A stretch of 64,000 bases of DNA, from NCBI GenBank assembly GCA_002633005.1, contig NMRA01000482.1, forward strand, positions 105,361 through 169,360, in the 5' to 3' direction. A program made the position numbers and the translations under genes. The notes beneath the pieces are model-generated. The model ran no database searches. It saw nothing but the letters and a program-made list of their open reading frames with translations, and was not told the DNA's origin. Of the stretch, positions 1 through 12,600 are shown piece after piece. Origin of the DNA: Phoronis australis (lineage: Eukaryota; Phoronida; Phoronidae). The first letter of the stretch is position 1. Every line of letters starts with the position of its first letter.

Positions 1-1175
1 GCCACAGGCGCAAAAAAGTGCCACTAGGAGACGCCACAGTAGTCGAAATCGGCGGAAAATCATCATCAGCCGTCCACTTCATAGTAAGAACATACGTGCC
101 AACTTTCACCATCATCCCTTGAGCGGTTTGATTGATAGAGGGGTGGACGCAAAAAACAGACTCAAAAACAGTAAAATGGCCACTAGGTGGCGCAAACTAC
201 CTTGAATCCATCCGAAAACGGGAAGACAGTGTCATCTCACTAATATGTCCTCGGAAAATCATAATCAGCCATCCACTTCATAGTAAAAACATACATGCCA
301 ATTTTCACAATTATCCTGAAAGTGCTTTGGTTGTAGATGAGTGGACGCCAAAAACAGATTCGAAAACAGTAAAAATGGCCACTAGGTGGTGCAAACTAGG
401 TCGAATCCATCTGAAAATGGAGAGATGGTGTAATCTCATTAACAGATGCCTGTATGCCCAATATTATGAAAATACGTTGAGGACCTTTGAATATAAAGAG
501 GTAAGCGTAAAAAAATAAAATTGCCACTAGGTGGCACACCAGTAGTCAGTCCTGTCTGAAAGTCGTCGTCCTCTGTTGCTAACATGATATAAATGCCCTT
601 ACTAAATTTAGATCTAAATTAAGATCATGCATACGTTCTAGGAGATACAGCCATAGGCGCAAAAAAACAAAACTGCCACTAGGAGGTGCCACAGTAGTCG
701 AAGCCGTCGTAAAATCATTGTCAGCTGTTGCCTTTATAGTAAGAACATACATGCCAATTTTCACAATCATCCATTGAGCGGTTTGGTTGATAGAGGGGTG
801 GACGCAAAAAACAGACTCGAAAACAGTAAAAATGGCCACCAAGTGGCGCAAACTATGTTGAATTCATCCGAAAACGGGAGTATGGCTTCACCTCACTAAT
901 AGGTGCCTATATACCAAATTTTATGAAAATCCCTTGAGGACTTTTAAAGATACAGAGGTAAACATAAAAATCTAAAATTGCCACTAGGGGGCACACCGGT
1001 AGTTGGATCCGTCCAAAAGTTCGCTCATGCTGTCCCATCCACGGAAGGAACAAATGTGCAATTAAATTTCATGACCATGCGTCAAGGCGTTTTGGAGATA
1101 GAGCAGCAGACGCCGGACGGACGGACGGAGATGATGGCATAATGCGTCCACATATAAATATGTGGGCGCATAAAA
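1..1175 (+). repeat. Tandem repeat array with CTCF-like cores
   Basis: Seven diverged copies of a roughly 145-200 bp submonomer, arranged in a longer period of about 650 bp (the block near 1-170 recurs near 650-815). Each copy carries a core starting CCACTAGG followed by a GGC-type end, at 21, 180, 379, 524, 676, 836 and 981, all in the same orientation. Shared flanks include a 'gtggacgcaaaaaacag' motif and a 'tagtaagaacata' motif. The array ends in GGACGGACGGACGG (near 1115) and a short hairpin near 1145-1172 (TGCGTCCACATA against TATGTGGGCGCA). This is a dispersed repeat family: a decayed copy lies at about 53550-53800. The open frames crossing it are repeat-derived. Confidence 0.75.
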
Positions 1176-1599
1176 ATTATGATAAAGTCAGTTAGAGTGC
1201 AATAAAATGAGTGGAAACAAAACAAAACAAAATAGCAAGTACAACTATCATGTTATAACCCTGTTATTACTAATACTTAACCACAGGCAAATGGTAATTG
1301 CCTGTAATTTTGAAGAAAAACTACTACTTGACAAAATCATACCCTAAAAACAAACCACAGTTTTATCAAAACAGGATATCACACACTGTTTAACGGGAAT
1401 AATAATAATAATTTGTATCCTGTACCATCATGCAGACCTGGCTGTGATGACAATGATAGGACATCAGAGAAACACAGGATTCGTGACTCTCGGAAAAGGT
1501 GTGGATACCCGCGTTAGGCTTTTAGAAAGGCTCCTCATATAACACCCAGATTGGAAATCAACAACATTGACGCTCCTCAACCAGATCAACCACGAAGAA

Positions 1600-2340
1600 A
1601 GACTTTCTGAGTAATTACGATCTGTGTTCAGGACATTTGACATTACCACGTCTTTCAAACCAGTTGGCACTTTGAGACAAAATCTAATGCAGGCTAAGGA
1701 CAAACAACCTAATGCTAAGGAAAAGATCGCTTTTGTGCTCAGTGTGGAAAGTGCCCTGAAACTTATGTAGGTGAAAATATGCAGTCCTTTATGATAACTA
1801 TAATGGAATGTGTTTATATCCTGTAGTTACATAATATTTTATCCTGTTGTTGTTTATGGTTTACTGGTTCCTGTTTTGTAGTAGTCAGTACTGTATTAGT
1901 CTTATATTCCTAGAACCTATTGACTTCCTGTACATTTCTGTATATATTCTATTATTTGTTGATATCAAAACACTTTTAGTTCGACAGCCAACTGGGCAAC
2001 TTTTTTTATCTCCAATGACTTTTCACTTTAAGGCACGGTTCCGCCAACATCGTCGTCCTAGCTACTGTGACACTTATGACTTTGCCGTATTTACCCATTG
2101 CCATGGATCTGGTCACCGCTGTGACCTTGACGATGTAATAATCCTTAACAAGAATTGGATTGAACGAGGAGTCAAGTAGTGTACACACTAAAGAATTGAA
2201 AATCTATCTTTGAACCAAAGAGTAGGCTTGAGATTCAACCTATTACACACCTGGGACAAGTTACCTGCCAGAGGTCGCACAGGCTTGAAAAAGCCAGCAG
2301 AGGCTGGTGAAACGTTGCCTTTTATCTCATGTAAGTTCAG
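1600..2340 (+). mobile_element. Decayed Penelope-like retroelement fragment
   Basis: The plus strand in broken frames encodes a stretch of the type LRQNLMQAKDKQPNAK followed in another frame by CAQCGKCPETYVGE. This is the arrangement seen at the end of the reverse transcriptase and the start of the GIY-YIG endonuclease in Penelope-like elements. Frameshifts and stops interrupt it. Near 2283-2320 is a 'gcttgaaaaagccagcagaggctggtgaaacgttgc'-like stem segment of the sort found at retroelement junctions. The assignment rests on short motif resemblance only; the remaining sequence to 3430 shows nothing recognisable. Confidence 0.4.
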
Positions 2341-3433
2341 TAATGAGTCATAATTTTCTGCATATCAATATTTCATATGTTTAGCGGTAATAATACCAAT
2401 ATTTAAGTCTGCATTTATACATAGGCCAATCACTTTTGACAAGTATTACCCAGGATTTGGATCTATGTATGATGCAATGGTAAAACAAACCCAACAATAA
2501 CATTTTATAGATCTATCAAAAGCATTTAACATCAACCAGCATAAACACACCTAGGGACTTGGTTTACAGCTATGTAGGATCCTCAAAAAATTCCAAACTT
2601 GGCGAACTTCGTATCATCATATTTCAGAAAGAACTGATTCGGGATTTGGTTCATTTGAAACTTTCAGATTACATAATCCTTTATCCAATGTTCTCTAAAA
2701 CACTGTTAGGATTGTTTTTAAAATGTATAGAAATTTGGTTGTGATTCCACTGTTCTGCAAAGAATGTACCTTTCTTTTTTGACAATTTTACTAAAAAGAC
2801 ATGGTCAGTGACCCTCATTTTACAAAGTCAATCACGTCTTCCTACTTTCAGAAAATATGTAATTTTACTCACAGTTGAAATCTTTAGTTTAATTAATTTG
2901 TAAATGTTTGGGTAAACACACAGACTAGCCAATAAGGCCCTACACAACTATAAGAACAGAACTTAGCGACTGGTATTAATTGGAGAATAAGCAATATTCA
3001 CAATCGATAACCACTATATGAACTGCATGCCAATATACGAGATACAGCAGTTTTAGTCACAGAACCTGTGATGACACAACTCCTACTTGACAGCACATAA
3101 ATCAGAACAAGGTTCTCATATGTCTAATCAATTGTTGACATTTGTTTTTTCTTTGCATACAACTAGCTTACACAGTGCATGTATATCAGTTGTATTACAT
3201 CTTAGCATTTCTGAACAACATTGTACATAAATAGGAACAATTGGCAGCTGACTGGAATGATTCAAAGACATGCACCCTGCAGTCTAACGCTAAAACTTAG
3301 AGCAACTGCTGTGTCACATTGATATTATGCAGAAATTAATACAACACGGAGATCTACAACTCTGCACCCATACTTGTATTAGGAATGTTTCATAAGTAAT
3401 ACCCACATGGTTTTATAGGAAGCACCATCATCT
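2341..3433. other. Non-coding, 3' side of the membrane protein gene
   Basis: AT-rich sequence with no supported exon. It should contain the 3' UTR of the minus-strand FN2/CUB/sushi gene, whose stop codon is at 3434-3436, but I did not find a clear AATAAA signal on that strand in this stretch. Confidence 0.4.
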
Positions 3434-3656
3434 TCAGGCAGCAATTTCATTGTCCACAAGTTCTGCCTCTGAGTCACTGTCCACTAACATTGTGCTGTTA
3501 TTACCCGCAGCATCATAAGATGCCTGTTGGTTTTGCCTCTTTGTCTGCTCATAGATGTCAGCATTGGGGTCTTGTATATCTCTGTACTGCATCGTGTCAT
3601 TGGCCAGATGGGGTCGCTGATTGACGGGTTGGTGGCGCCCCTTGGAGTCAATACAT
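3434..3656 (-). CDS. Cytoplasmic tail exon
   Basis: Final coding exon after a TTTCAG acceptor; the phase fits the transmembrane exon. The tail is polar, ends in an acidic run (SDSEAELVDNEIAA) and contains three tyrosines. One is in YRDI, which fits the YxxΦ endocytic sorting form; another is in IYEQT. No kinase or adaptor domain is present. Confidence 0.8.
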
Positions 3657-6600
3657 CTGAAACAGAGTCATGTACTTGAAAAACAGAGCTTCAATAATGA
3701 ATCTTAACACCCAAAGGCACACAGTAAATGACAAAGACTGCATTTTATTGTCAACGTTTCTTATGTCAAAATCAAAAAAAAACTTAAAAATGAAAAAATC
3801 AGCTTCGAATGTTTTAGCAGCAAGTAGATTTTCCTGAAATTTCTGTAAAGCCAAGCACTGTAAATGCTGGAGATGCATTCTGCACAGACATGATGAGTGC
3901 ACAATTTTTGTAAATAATCATTTTGCATAAGTAACAAAACTAATAAAATTAAAACACTCCATGACTTGCGATTAAAACTGCAGCACCATTTTGATTTGTC
4001 TTCCAACAACATAAATAATTCTAAATACTAAACAATCTCTCACATTTTGTACTTAATGCCAAATTATGTCATAGCTTTTAACAGAAACAATTTCACCCAA
4101 AAATAACTCAGGACAGAACTGAAAATTCTAAGTCATTTGAACCTGTGAGTACGCGTCTGAAATGACCATACATGTCAAACATTTTTACTCTGACCATAGA
4201 AACGTAGTATAGATCTTCCAGACCCAGCGGCGGTGGTTGCCCAACAACAAACCCCCACCACCACCTCTGTGACTCATTTCCCAACCCCTTCCTCTTGGGT
4301 CACTAACTTTGCTGAGCTCCCCTATAGCCTAGTTTACCGCAAAAAACATATTTTTGACACAATGGTAAAACAGTGTAGCCATTGCAACACTAGAGTATAT
4401 TAACACTACAGCATACAGGGCTCTCGCTCACCTGAGCGGAAAGGTGTCCGTGCCTTCTGATAGGGGGTATTTTTGAGCAAGGAGAACCCCCCAGTTAAAC
4501 ACTAGTGAGACCTTTTGTTACAACAGAGTAATATTGAAAAACTTACAAGTGAGTAGCCTTCCCTGACAAACCTCTGATTTTATAAAGTCACATTTGTTCA
4601 ATTCAGTGGAAAGAGGGCCCAGCTGTTGTATCAGCATAGATAACAAGACTGAATGCTACATTTTACCTACCTTTCCCACAGTGAATGAGCTATCCTCGTC
4701 CGTGTTAAAACAACAATAAGGAAAAGGATACAGCCACAAACTATCACCACAGAGATCATGCCTGCCACTAGGGAACCTGTAATATGAACGATATGGTGAA
4801 ATCTCAGGCAAAAATAATAGCAAAACGCTTTTTTCTTTTTCAAGTTCTTTTCACATTGTTGATAATGTGTGCAATTTTTCAAAATATTTTCTGATGTTTG
4901 CTTTGGTATAGAGCATGAAGGAGGGCACTGTTGCACAAGCATGTCGACTCAGTGATTATGCTCCACATAATATCTCAAATATCACCAAATATACGGATAG
5001 CCAAGCCTTACAAATTTGTGCACAGCTGTACTAAGACCTAGAAGGTTGATCATATTCCCTGTGTAGTCTAAAGGGTGACAAAAGGTTGTTTAAGACGGAC
5101 AGCGATGTTATTCCTTGCTTTAGTAGCCACATAAGGGTTGCCAGTGTATGAAAACCCTGTTTGGCCAGGAGTTGTTGAATTTGTCTCAGAAGTTTTGTGA
5201 TTGTCATTTTGTTGTCAAGAGTGACCTAAATGCTATAGCAGGAAAATTGCAATAGGCCTACTATATTTTGGATGACAGTGCAGATTTCTTGCCTTGTCAA
5301 GACTGGTGCAATAGTGATACATTTTGCTCACCCAGGCAGGCTAAGGATGAAACTGTCAATAATTGGGCAAAAGCTTAATTGACATGTTACAGAACATGAA
5401 CACGATAATTTGAAGCTACATTTCTTTAATACAAAAAAAAAACGAGTAAAAACTTCAATAGTCCACCAAATTGAGTCACAAATTAGTGATATTTTGCTAC
5501 TTAGTAACCACAATCTTGACGAAAGATACTTAAATTATTGGGAAGCAACTAAAAAATTTCTGCTAGATTTTATTTTGCGGTTACCAGACACTTATTATGT
5601 TTCCTTCAATCAGGATAAGTGGGTGAAAGGAAAAAGCTGCTGGGACATTTGCAGACTAATGCTTTCAGTTTCAACACTTTTTGGATTGTGCAGTGACGTG
5701 ATAAACGTTTGTTCCCTCAGAGCAGTTGACAGTTGTGATCCTATTCAGGCTACAGATATGTGTGAGTTACTGGAGATGCAGAATACACCATGAATGGTTT
5801 GTTGCTGATACAGCTCCCTGTAAATGTACGTGCAGTTTGGCAATAGGTAGGTGCATGATATCCATCAAATGTTCATTCATATTGCAATAAGTATGTGCAT
5901 GATATCCATCAAATGTTAATTCATATTGCAATAGGTATGTGCATGATATCCATCAAATGTTAATTCATATTGCAATAGGTATGTGCATGATATCCATCAA
6001 ATGTTCATTCATATTGCAATAGGTATGTGCATGATATCCATCAAATGTTAATTCATATTGCAATAGGTATGTGCATGATATCCATCAAATGTTAATTCAT
6101 ATTGCAATAGGTATGTGCATGATATCCATCAAATGTTAATTCATATTGCAATAGGTATGTGCATGATATCCATCAAATGTTAATTCATATTGCAATAGGT
6201 ATGTGCATGATATCCATCAAATGTTAATTCATATTGCAATAGGTATGTGCATGATATCCATCAAATGTTAATTCATATTGCAATAGGTATGTGCATGATA
6301 TCCATCAAATGTTAATTCATATTGCAATAGGTATGTGCATGATATCCATCAAATGTTAATTCATATTGCAATAGGTATGTGCATGATATCCATCAAATGT
6401 TAATTCATATTGCAATAGGTATGTGCATGATATCCATCAAATGTTAATTCATATTGCAATAGGTATGTGCATGATATCCATCAAATGTTAATTCATATTG
6501 CAATAGGTATGTGCATGATATCCATCAAATGTTCATTCATATTGCAATAGGTATGTGCATGATATCCATCAAATGTTAATTCATATTGCAATAGGTATGT

Positions 6601-9600
6601 GCATGATATCCATCAAATGTTAATTCATATTGCAATAGGTATGTGCATGATATCCATCAAATGTTAATTCATATTGCAATAGGTATGTGCATGATATCCA
6701 TCAAATGTTAATTCATATTGCAATAGGTATGTGCATGATATCCATCAAATGTTAATTCATATTGCAATAGGTATGTGCATGATATCCATCAAATGTTAAT
6801 TCATATTGCAATAGGTATGTGCATGATATCCATCAAATGTTAATTCATATTGCAATAGGTATGTGCATGATATCCATCAAATGTTAATTCATATTGCAAT
6901 AGGTATGTGCATGATATCCATCAAATGTTAATTCATATTGCAATAGGTATGTGCATGATATCCATCAAATGTTAATTCATATTGCAATAGGTATGTGCAT
7001 GATATCCATCAAATGTTAATTCATATTGCAATAGGTATGTGCATGATATCCATCAAATGTTAATTCATATTGCAATAGGTATGTGCATGATATCCATCAA
7101 ATGTTAATTCATATTGCAATAGGTATGTGCATGATATCCATCAAATGTTAATTCATNTTACACCACACAACGCCAAGTATACCACACAGCACTATGTAAC
7201 ACCACACAACACCAAGTATACCACACAGCACTATGTAACACCACACAACACCAAGTATACCACACAGCACTATGTTACATCTCACAACACCAAGTATACC
7301 ACACAGCACTAACCACACAACACCATGTACAACACACAGCACTATGTAACACCACACAACACCAAGTATACCACACAGCACTATGTTACACCTCACAACA
7401 CCAAGTATACCACACAGCAATATGTTACACCACACAACACCAAGTATACCACACAGCAATATGTTACATCTCACAACACCAAGTATACCACACAGCACTA
7501 TGTTACATCTCACAACACAAGTTCAGTAAATGCAAAGACTATCACACCATTTACAGGGCATTAATTACGCACACTACTGTCCATATTCCACTTACCACAG
7601 TTCGGTTCGCTATTCGACCAGGTGCCGTCAGCCCGACATGTCATGGATGCATTGCCCTCAAGTATACGATGCTTGGAGCAACTGAAGTGTACAGTGTCAC
7701 CGTAGATAAACTGCTTCACAGATTTATGCTTCAAAAACGTAAAGTTTTTCACTTGAGGTAATGGGCACGTGACCACTGAAAAAAGAGCAGACGAGGCTTG
7801 GGCTGAACTGAGACTCAGCGCAACTGTTACTTGACATAATTCTCATTGGAGATCATCCGGACAATTAATTTCAAGAGAAAGTTGCTTGAGTGTGACACTG
7901 AATACGCTGAAAGTAACTACTTACCTTCATTAGCAGGGATAAGAGTTCTTGGATAGTATCGAGTTGTATTAAACATTACGCAGTCGTATTGTAAGACAAA
8001 TGCATGTTACTGGCATTCTGGTATCACTGGACTGGACTATGCTTCATGTACACAGGGTTTTACATTGACTGTGTGACTTTAAGGCACTGCACAATGAGCC
8101 AAAAGAACCATTTCAAAATATTCTTCTACAGTCAACAATGTGTTTATGCCAAAGTATAGTAAGGGGTCGCTGGAGCTGACTGCTGGAAGTAAGCTGCATG
8201 TTTTGGGAGGTCAAAGTGCTCTCAGAACTGAAGGTCAACTAGAGGATTTTTCTCCACTTGGTGAAATGGATATGAAGCAAAAGAATGTTCAGTGTATTAA
8301 TACTCACCAAGTCAAATTGCTTTGACACACTTAGAAAATCCCAAACGGTCTAACCAGATACATTTCACCTCTTTTTACCTTCCTCTAACAACAACGAATC
8401 AAATCATCTGCCATCTTTTACTCTTACTTTTTACCTAATAACGTCATGTAGTGACCCGAATGCCAGCCAATGAGCCCAGTGAATGCTTTAGTTCATTAGT
8501 TCACCAATAGGCTAAATACTGCAAATAGCGGATTGATACGCGAAAAGTAATCTTTGAGTGAATATCAAGTTCTTTCAAAGGGCTTGATTTCTGTGCATAT
8601 TGATTTTGCAGTATTATTTCATAAGATAAATGTGTTCACGTGATCGCAATTTTGACACGTGCGGGGTAATGTTTGATGTGCGCTTCGAGTGAGATATGTA
8701 TGGCACTTGATTCTACACTTTCACCTCCAACAAACTTCCAACCCTATTTAAGGGTTGACTAGTGTCAAGTTCTGCCCCATGCCTATTTAGCTCTTCCCTT
8801 GAACTGAAACGGGTTACAATAAAATGCCTGGAACTACACTTGTTATTCTCCTGACCAGTTGAAACTATCCAATCATGACAAGCAACACAATGGGCCTGGT
8901 ATGAAGCAATAACCAACAACCAGACATTCTTCTAAAGTTTGGAAATTATTTCTAGTCTGTGTTCGGAAAAAGGTAAAGCCATTTATGCATCAGCACATCA
9001 AAAGTTGTCTTTGATATTTATGTAGTCACGTCTATTGAATATTTAAGCGTGCTTGCAATTTCCAGGATGTGAAAATTTCCACCATAACCCTTAGCAAAGA
9101 CACACATACCCACACATTCACCAGGTGGTGCTGACCACTGGCCAGTATTCTCGTCACATGTAAGGACCTTAGACCGCTCATCTCTCAGCTTGTATCCGTT
9201 AGAGCACGAATACTGGACATAGCTACTGTTCACTATGTCAATGAATGTGTAGTCATGGTATAAAAGAGAGGAAGCTGAACAAGCTCCAAAAACTGAAATG
9301 AACAAAGTATGAACAATGATCAACAACTTTTTCACTACAAATTAGTTGCGGATGTGTAACTAAGTTTGGTATTACTGAACCACATGTAATGTTGTCATTG
9401 TGGATCACACAAAAAGGTTTTGAAGATTCATGCCAAATTAAACATCATACTCAAATGAAGCAAAAACGAGAGGACTGGAAAGTGGCCTGTTTGAAACACA
9501 TTGCCGGTTACAAAAACAAAAACAATTTATAATTTAAAGAGGAAAAATCAAGTTTCCACGAAATACATTGGCAGCACTTGTCATGCACAATGGTGGCAGC

Positions 9601-12600
9601 ACTTGTCATGCACAATGATGGCAGCAAACAACTGTGCATTCTGTGTAATCCTCTGTGGCATGATGCACAATACAATGACAGCAAACAATGCTCGAACCTG
9701 TGGATTATTGTACCTTATGTAACAAACGATATACTAAGTTGGTTTCAGTGGATTAGCAAGTTAGTGCTTTGATCTTGTTCAAATACTTTCACAGTTCACA
9801 CATTTCAATACCTTAACCACAGGTACGGGCATGAATGATGTATTACATAAAGTAGATGACTCCTAATACCAATACAGATACTGCATAGTAAAGGAAATTC
9901 TTTATTTCTGAACGATAACTGTCATACCGTCATAATCCAAGACAAAGCCCCTAAAATCTCTGTTGGTCAGGTTGAGTCGTAACAGTACAAAGTTGTTATC
10001 GTCGCTGAGTGTGGGGTTCGTTAGCACTGAATGCATCGCAGTTCCATTTGGGCGACACAATTCCAGTGATGTTGGCGTTGACGTATGAATTTCCAAATTG
10101 TTGTACGTGTCCTTCCCACTTGTACTCAGTTGACTGTTTACAGTTTTGGCTCCAATCATGGGGCATCTTTCGTCAAGATCTAGGAACCGAAACTGGATCC
10201 TTATGGATTGAAATTTGAAAGATTTTATTACAAAAGAGCAAGTTATGTACGGATGTTTTTTATCAAATGTCTTGATATTATGGAAGGAAGCATAGATCTG
10301 TCCACTAGGATGTGGCATCCTTTTGGGTTTACAGAAATCCACAGCAGAAGACTCTGAAAAGCAAGAAGAAAAAAGGAACGTTTAAAAGTAGGAAGGACTG
10401 TCTGTTACATCATACCATACAATGATAATGACACTTATGATCAATACATTTTCTGTGTGCATGTTTAACGTTTACATGGTTTAATTAAATCAATGAAAAC
10501 TACAAACTACATACGTCTCCCACATGATGCAGATATCAGATGTCTTGTAGACAAATATGACATTATTTTAATAATAGGCAAACACTGTATATTCCTTTAC
10601 GAATGCATCGTGACTGCCTAAATACAAGTCAGAAAAGGGCGTTTGCAATATACAGTTAATATGCAATACACATATTAAGTTACTGATTATTCTTTAAATA
10701 GCGATTTTCATTTAGGTTTCTTCTCATGTCTCAACAATTATAAAGAACTGTCAAAAATAAAATAGACACAAAACTACAACCAAATATCCATTCCCAACGG
10801 ACCAGAACATGTTACAATTAAGGCAAACTTCACAGGTGCTGTTCAATCCATGCATTTTGTCAAAATCGAAGTAATTTCCTTTGCAAGTCCTTTCACAAAT
10901 AAACACTTAAAAACTAGGCAGGAAAACGTCACATTAATCTCTGCTTAAAATTGGACAAAAAGTCATTTTTGGTACTGTACAATGTTCTAACTTCTAAATT
11001 ACTGAATAGTTCTGGCAACAAACTGTCCTAGGTTGGTGAACTGTGACAGAGTTCTGTTGCAGTCTGTCTAGATTACCGTGAAAACAGCGTATAAATCATT
11101 ACACTTTGAAGACAACTGCTAGTGAAAGTGATTTACTGGAAGCAAAAATCTTTTGACAAAAGTTGTCAATGAATGGAACTGTCTGGTTATCCCTATCCAG
11201 TCACAAAGCACAAATTTTACGTCCGGAATGACAAAGACAAACAAACCGACACAATCCCTCCACTTCATGTCCTGATCGTAGTTGGCTGTCGTTGCGCACC
11301 ATGGCCGCCCTTCATGGTCTTGAGTGACACACTCCCAGTGTTGCTTTCCATGATACATGAAAGGGAACCTGCATGGCTGGTCAGACACCAACTGACCATC
11401 TGGATGATCTGGAGAATAAGGATTGCAAACATTCTGGTTACAACTGACCTCTTTATGATAACAAATTTTATTACTAAAATATTCTGAATACCTAGTAAAC
11501 ACATAGCTAATGCAGGTATTCTGGATATCTTATTCCACCTAATTGTACGGTAGACATTGTGTAACGGTTACCATAGTCCCCAAATCAGTGCAAAATAATT
11601 AATATTTTAGTTACCTAATTCCCTAACAAACACAAAATTCGTGTAAAAATTGCGATTCAGAATCGTGTTCACCTGAATTAGCGTGCAATTATTGCAGACA
11701 CTGCCTGACCTAGGATGTGACAAACGGGGAACTAATTCCAAAGGACAAGTGTTCACGTACTTTGTACCTTTAGTTGGTACTCTGCATTCCTCCGCCCATT
11801 TAAATATGCTTGCGGTTATCATAACCCACCCAATGAGCAGAAACCTGCTGGCCCTCTAATGACTGCATTACTCCAAACAAACCATGAGATATGCCCATCC
11901 TTAATTATGACCCGTTAAATAATTTCAATGTAAGACCAACGTGAAAAGTCAGCACAAACATGCTCCATAAACAGCCTAGACATCTTGAACAGATATTGAC
12001 AACCTTGATTAGTCTTTAATTATGTTTGTTGTGACTAAAGCAACAGTCGCTAAAATCCAGCAATCTTCCTATTTCAATTAGTACCTAAAAATGTTAACCA
12101 AAGAGTGGCAAACATTCATCAAAACAACTCTTGTATGGGATTGTCTTAGCTTAGTCTGAGTCTCATTTTTGCGACTTGTTCAATATTAAAGGAGAATGCC
12201 ACCCGATTTTAAATTAGTCTTTTTTACCATCTTAATTGGTCTATATACACATCGCCTCTTATACGGTCGACCACACCTTGCCGAGAGGTGTCGCGTTAAC
12301 CTGTAAGGAAGGTGAGAAATGACGCAGCGACGTTAGTGGTTCGTCTGCAGAGTGAATGCCGCTATATCGCGGTGCATCGTTCCCGCTTGTCCGAACTATG
12401 AAGCTGTGAAGAAAGTGGGTATATCGTTTTTTGACTTCCTTGAGAGCCCGAAATGCTCAGGAAGTTACTCGGGGTAGTGAAGAATGAAAGGTACGCTGTT
12501 AATAGCAAGTATGAGGCCGTGAAATATCTCCGTGTCTGTGGCCGGCATTTCGTCGACAGAGATTTCTCTGACAAATTCCGGCTTACCAAAGAATTATCCA

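Noticed and set aside
2283-2320. Hammerhead ribozyme of a Penelope-like element
   Set aside because: A GAAAC-like segment and a small stem are present but the CTGATGA core is missing.
5410-5793. 127-codon plus-strand frame in the membrane protein intron
   Set aside because: It starts with TTG, has no upstream in-frame ATG, and no domain or splice context was recognised. Possibly a transposon relic.
5838-7156. CRISPR-like appearance of regular repeats
   Set aside because: Units are contiguous without spacers; the same holds for the 35-bp array at 17780. The DNA is eukaryotic.
7127-7564. Long open frames on both strands around 7127-7564
   Set aside because: They come from the 39-bp tandem repeat, whose length is a multiple of three.
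9018-9335. Open frame beginning MKKLLIIVHTLFISVFG with an apparent signal peptide before sushi 1
   Set aside because: The first codon is GTG and the stretch reads as intron ending in TTCATTTCAG; the real exon begins at 9292 in phase 1.
11607-11822. Minus-strand frame containing FKWAEEC and a phase 1 donor, resembling the end of an FN2 domain
   Set aside because: No FPF core or matching upstream cysteines were found in any frame; at best a decayed exon.
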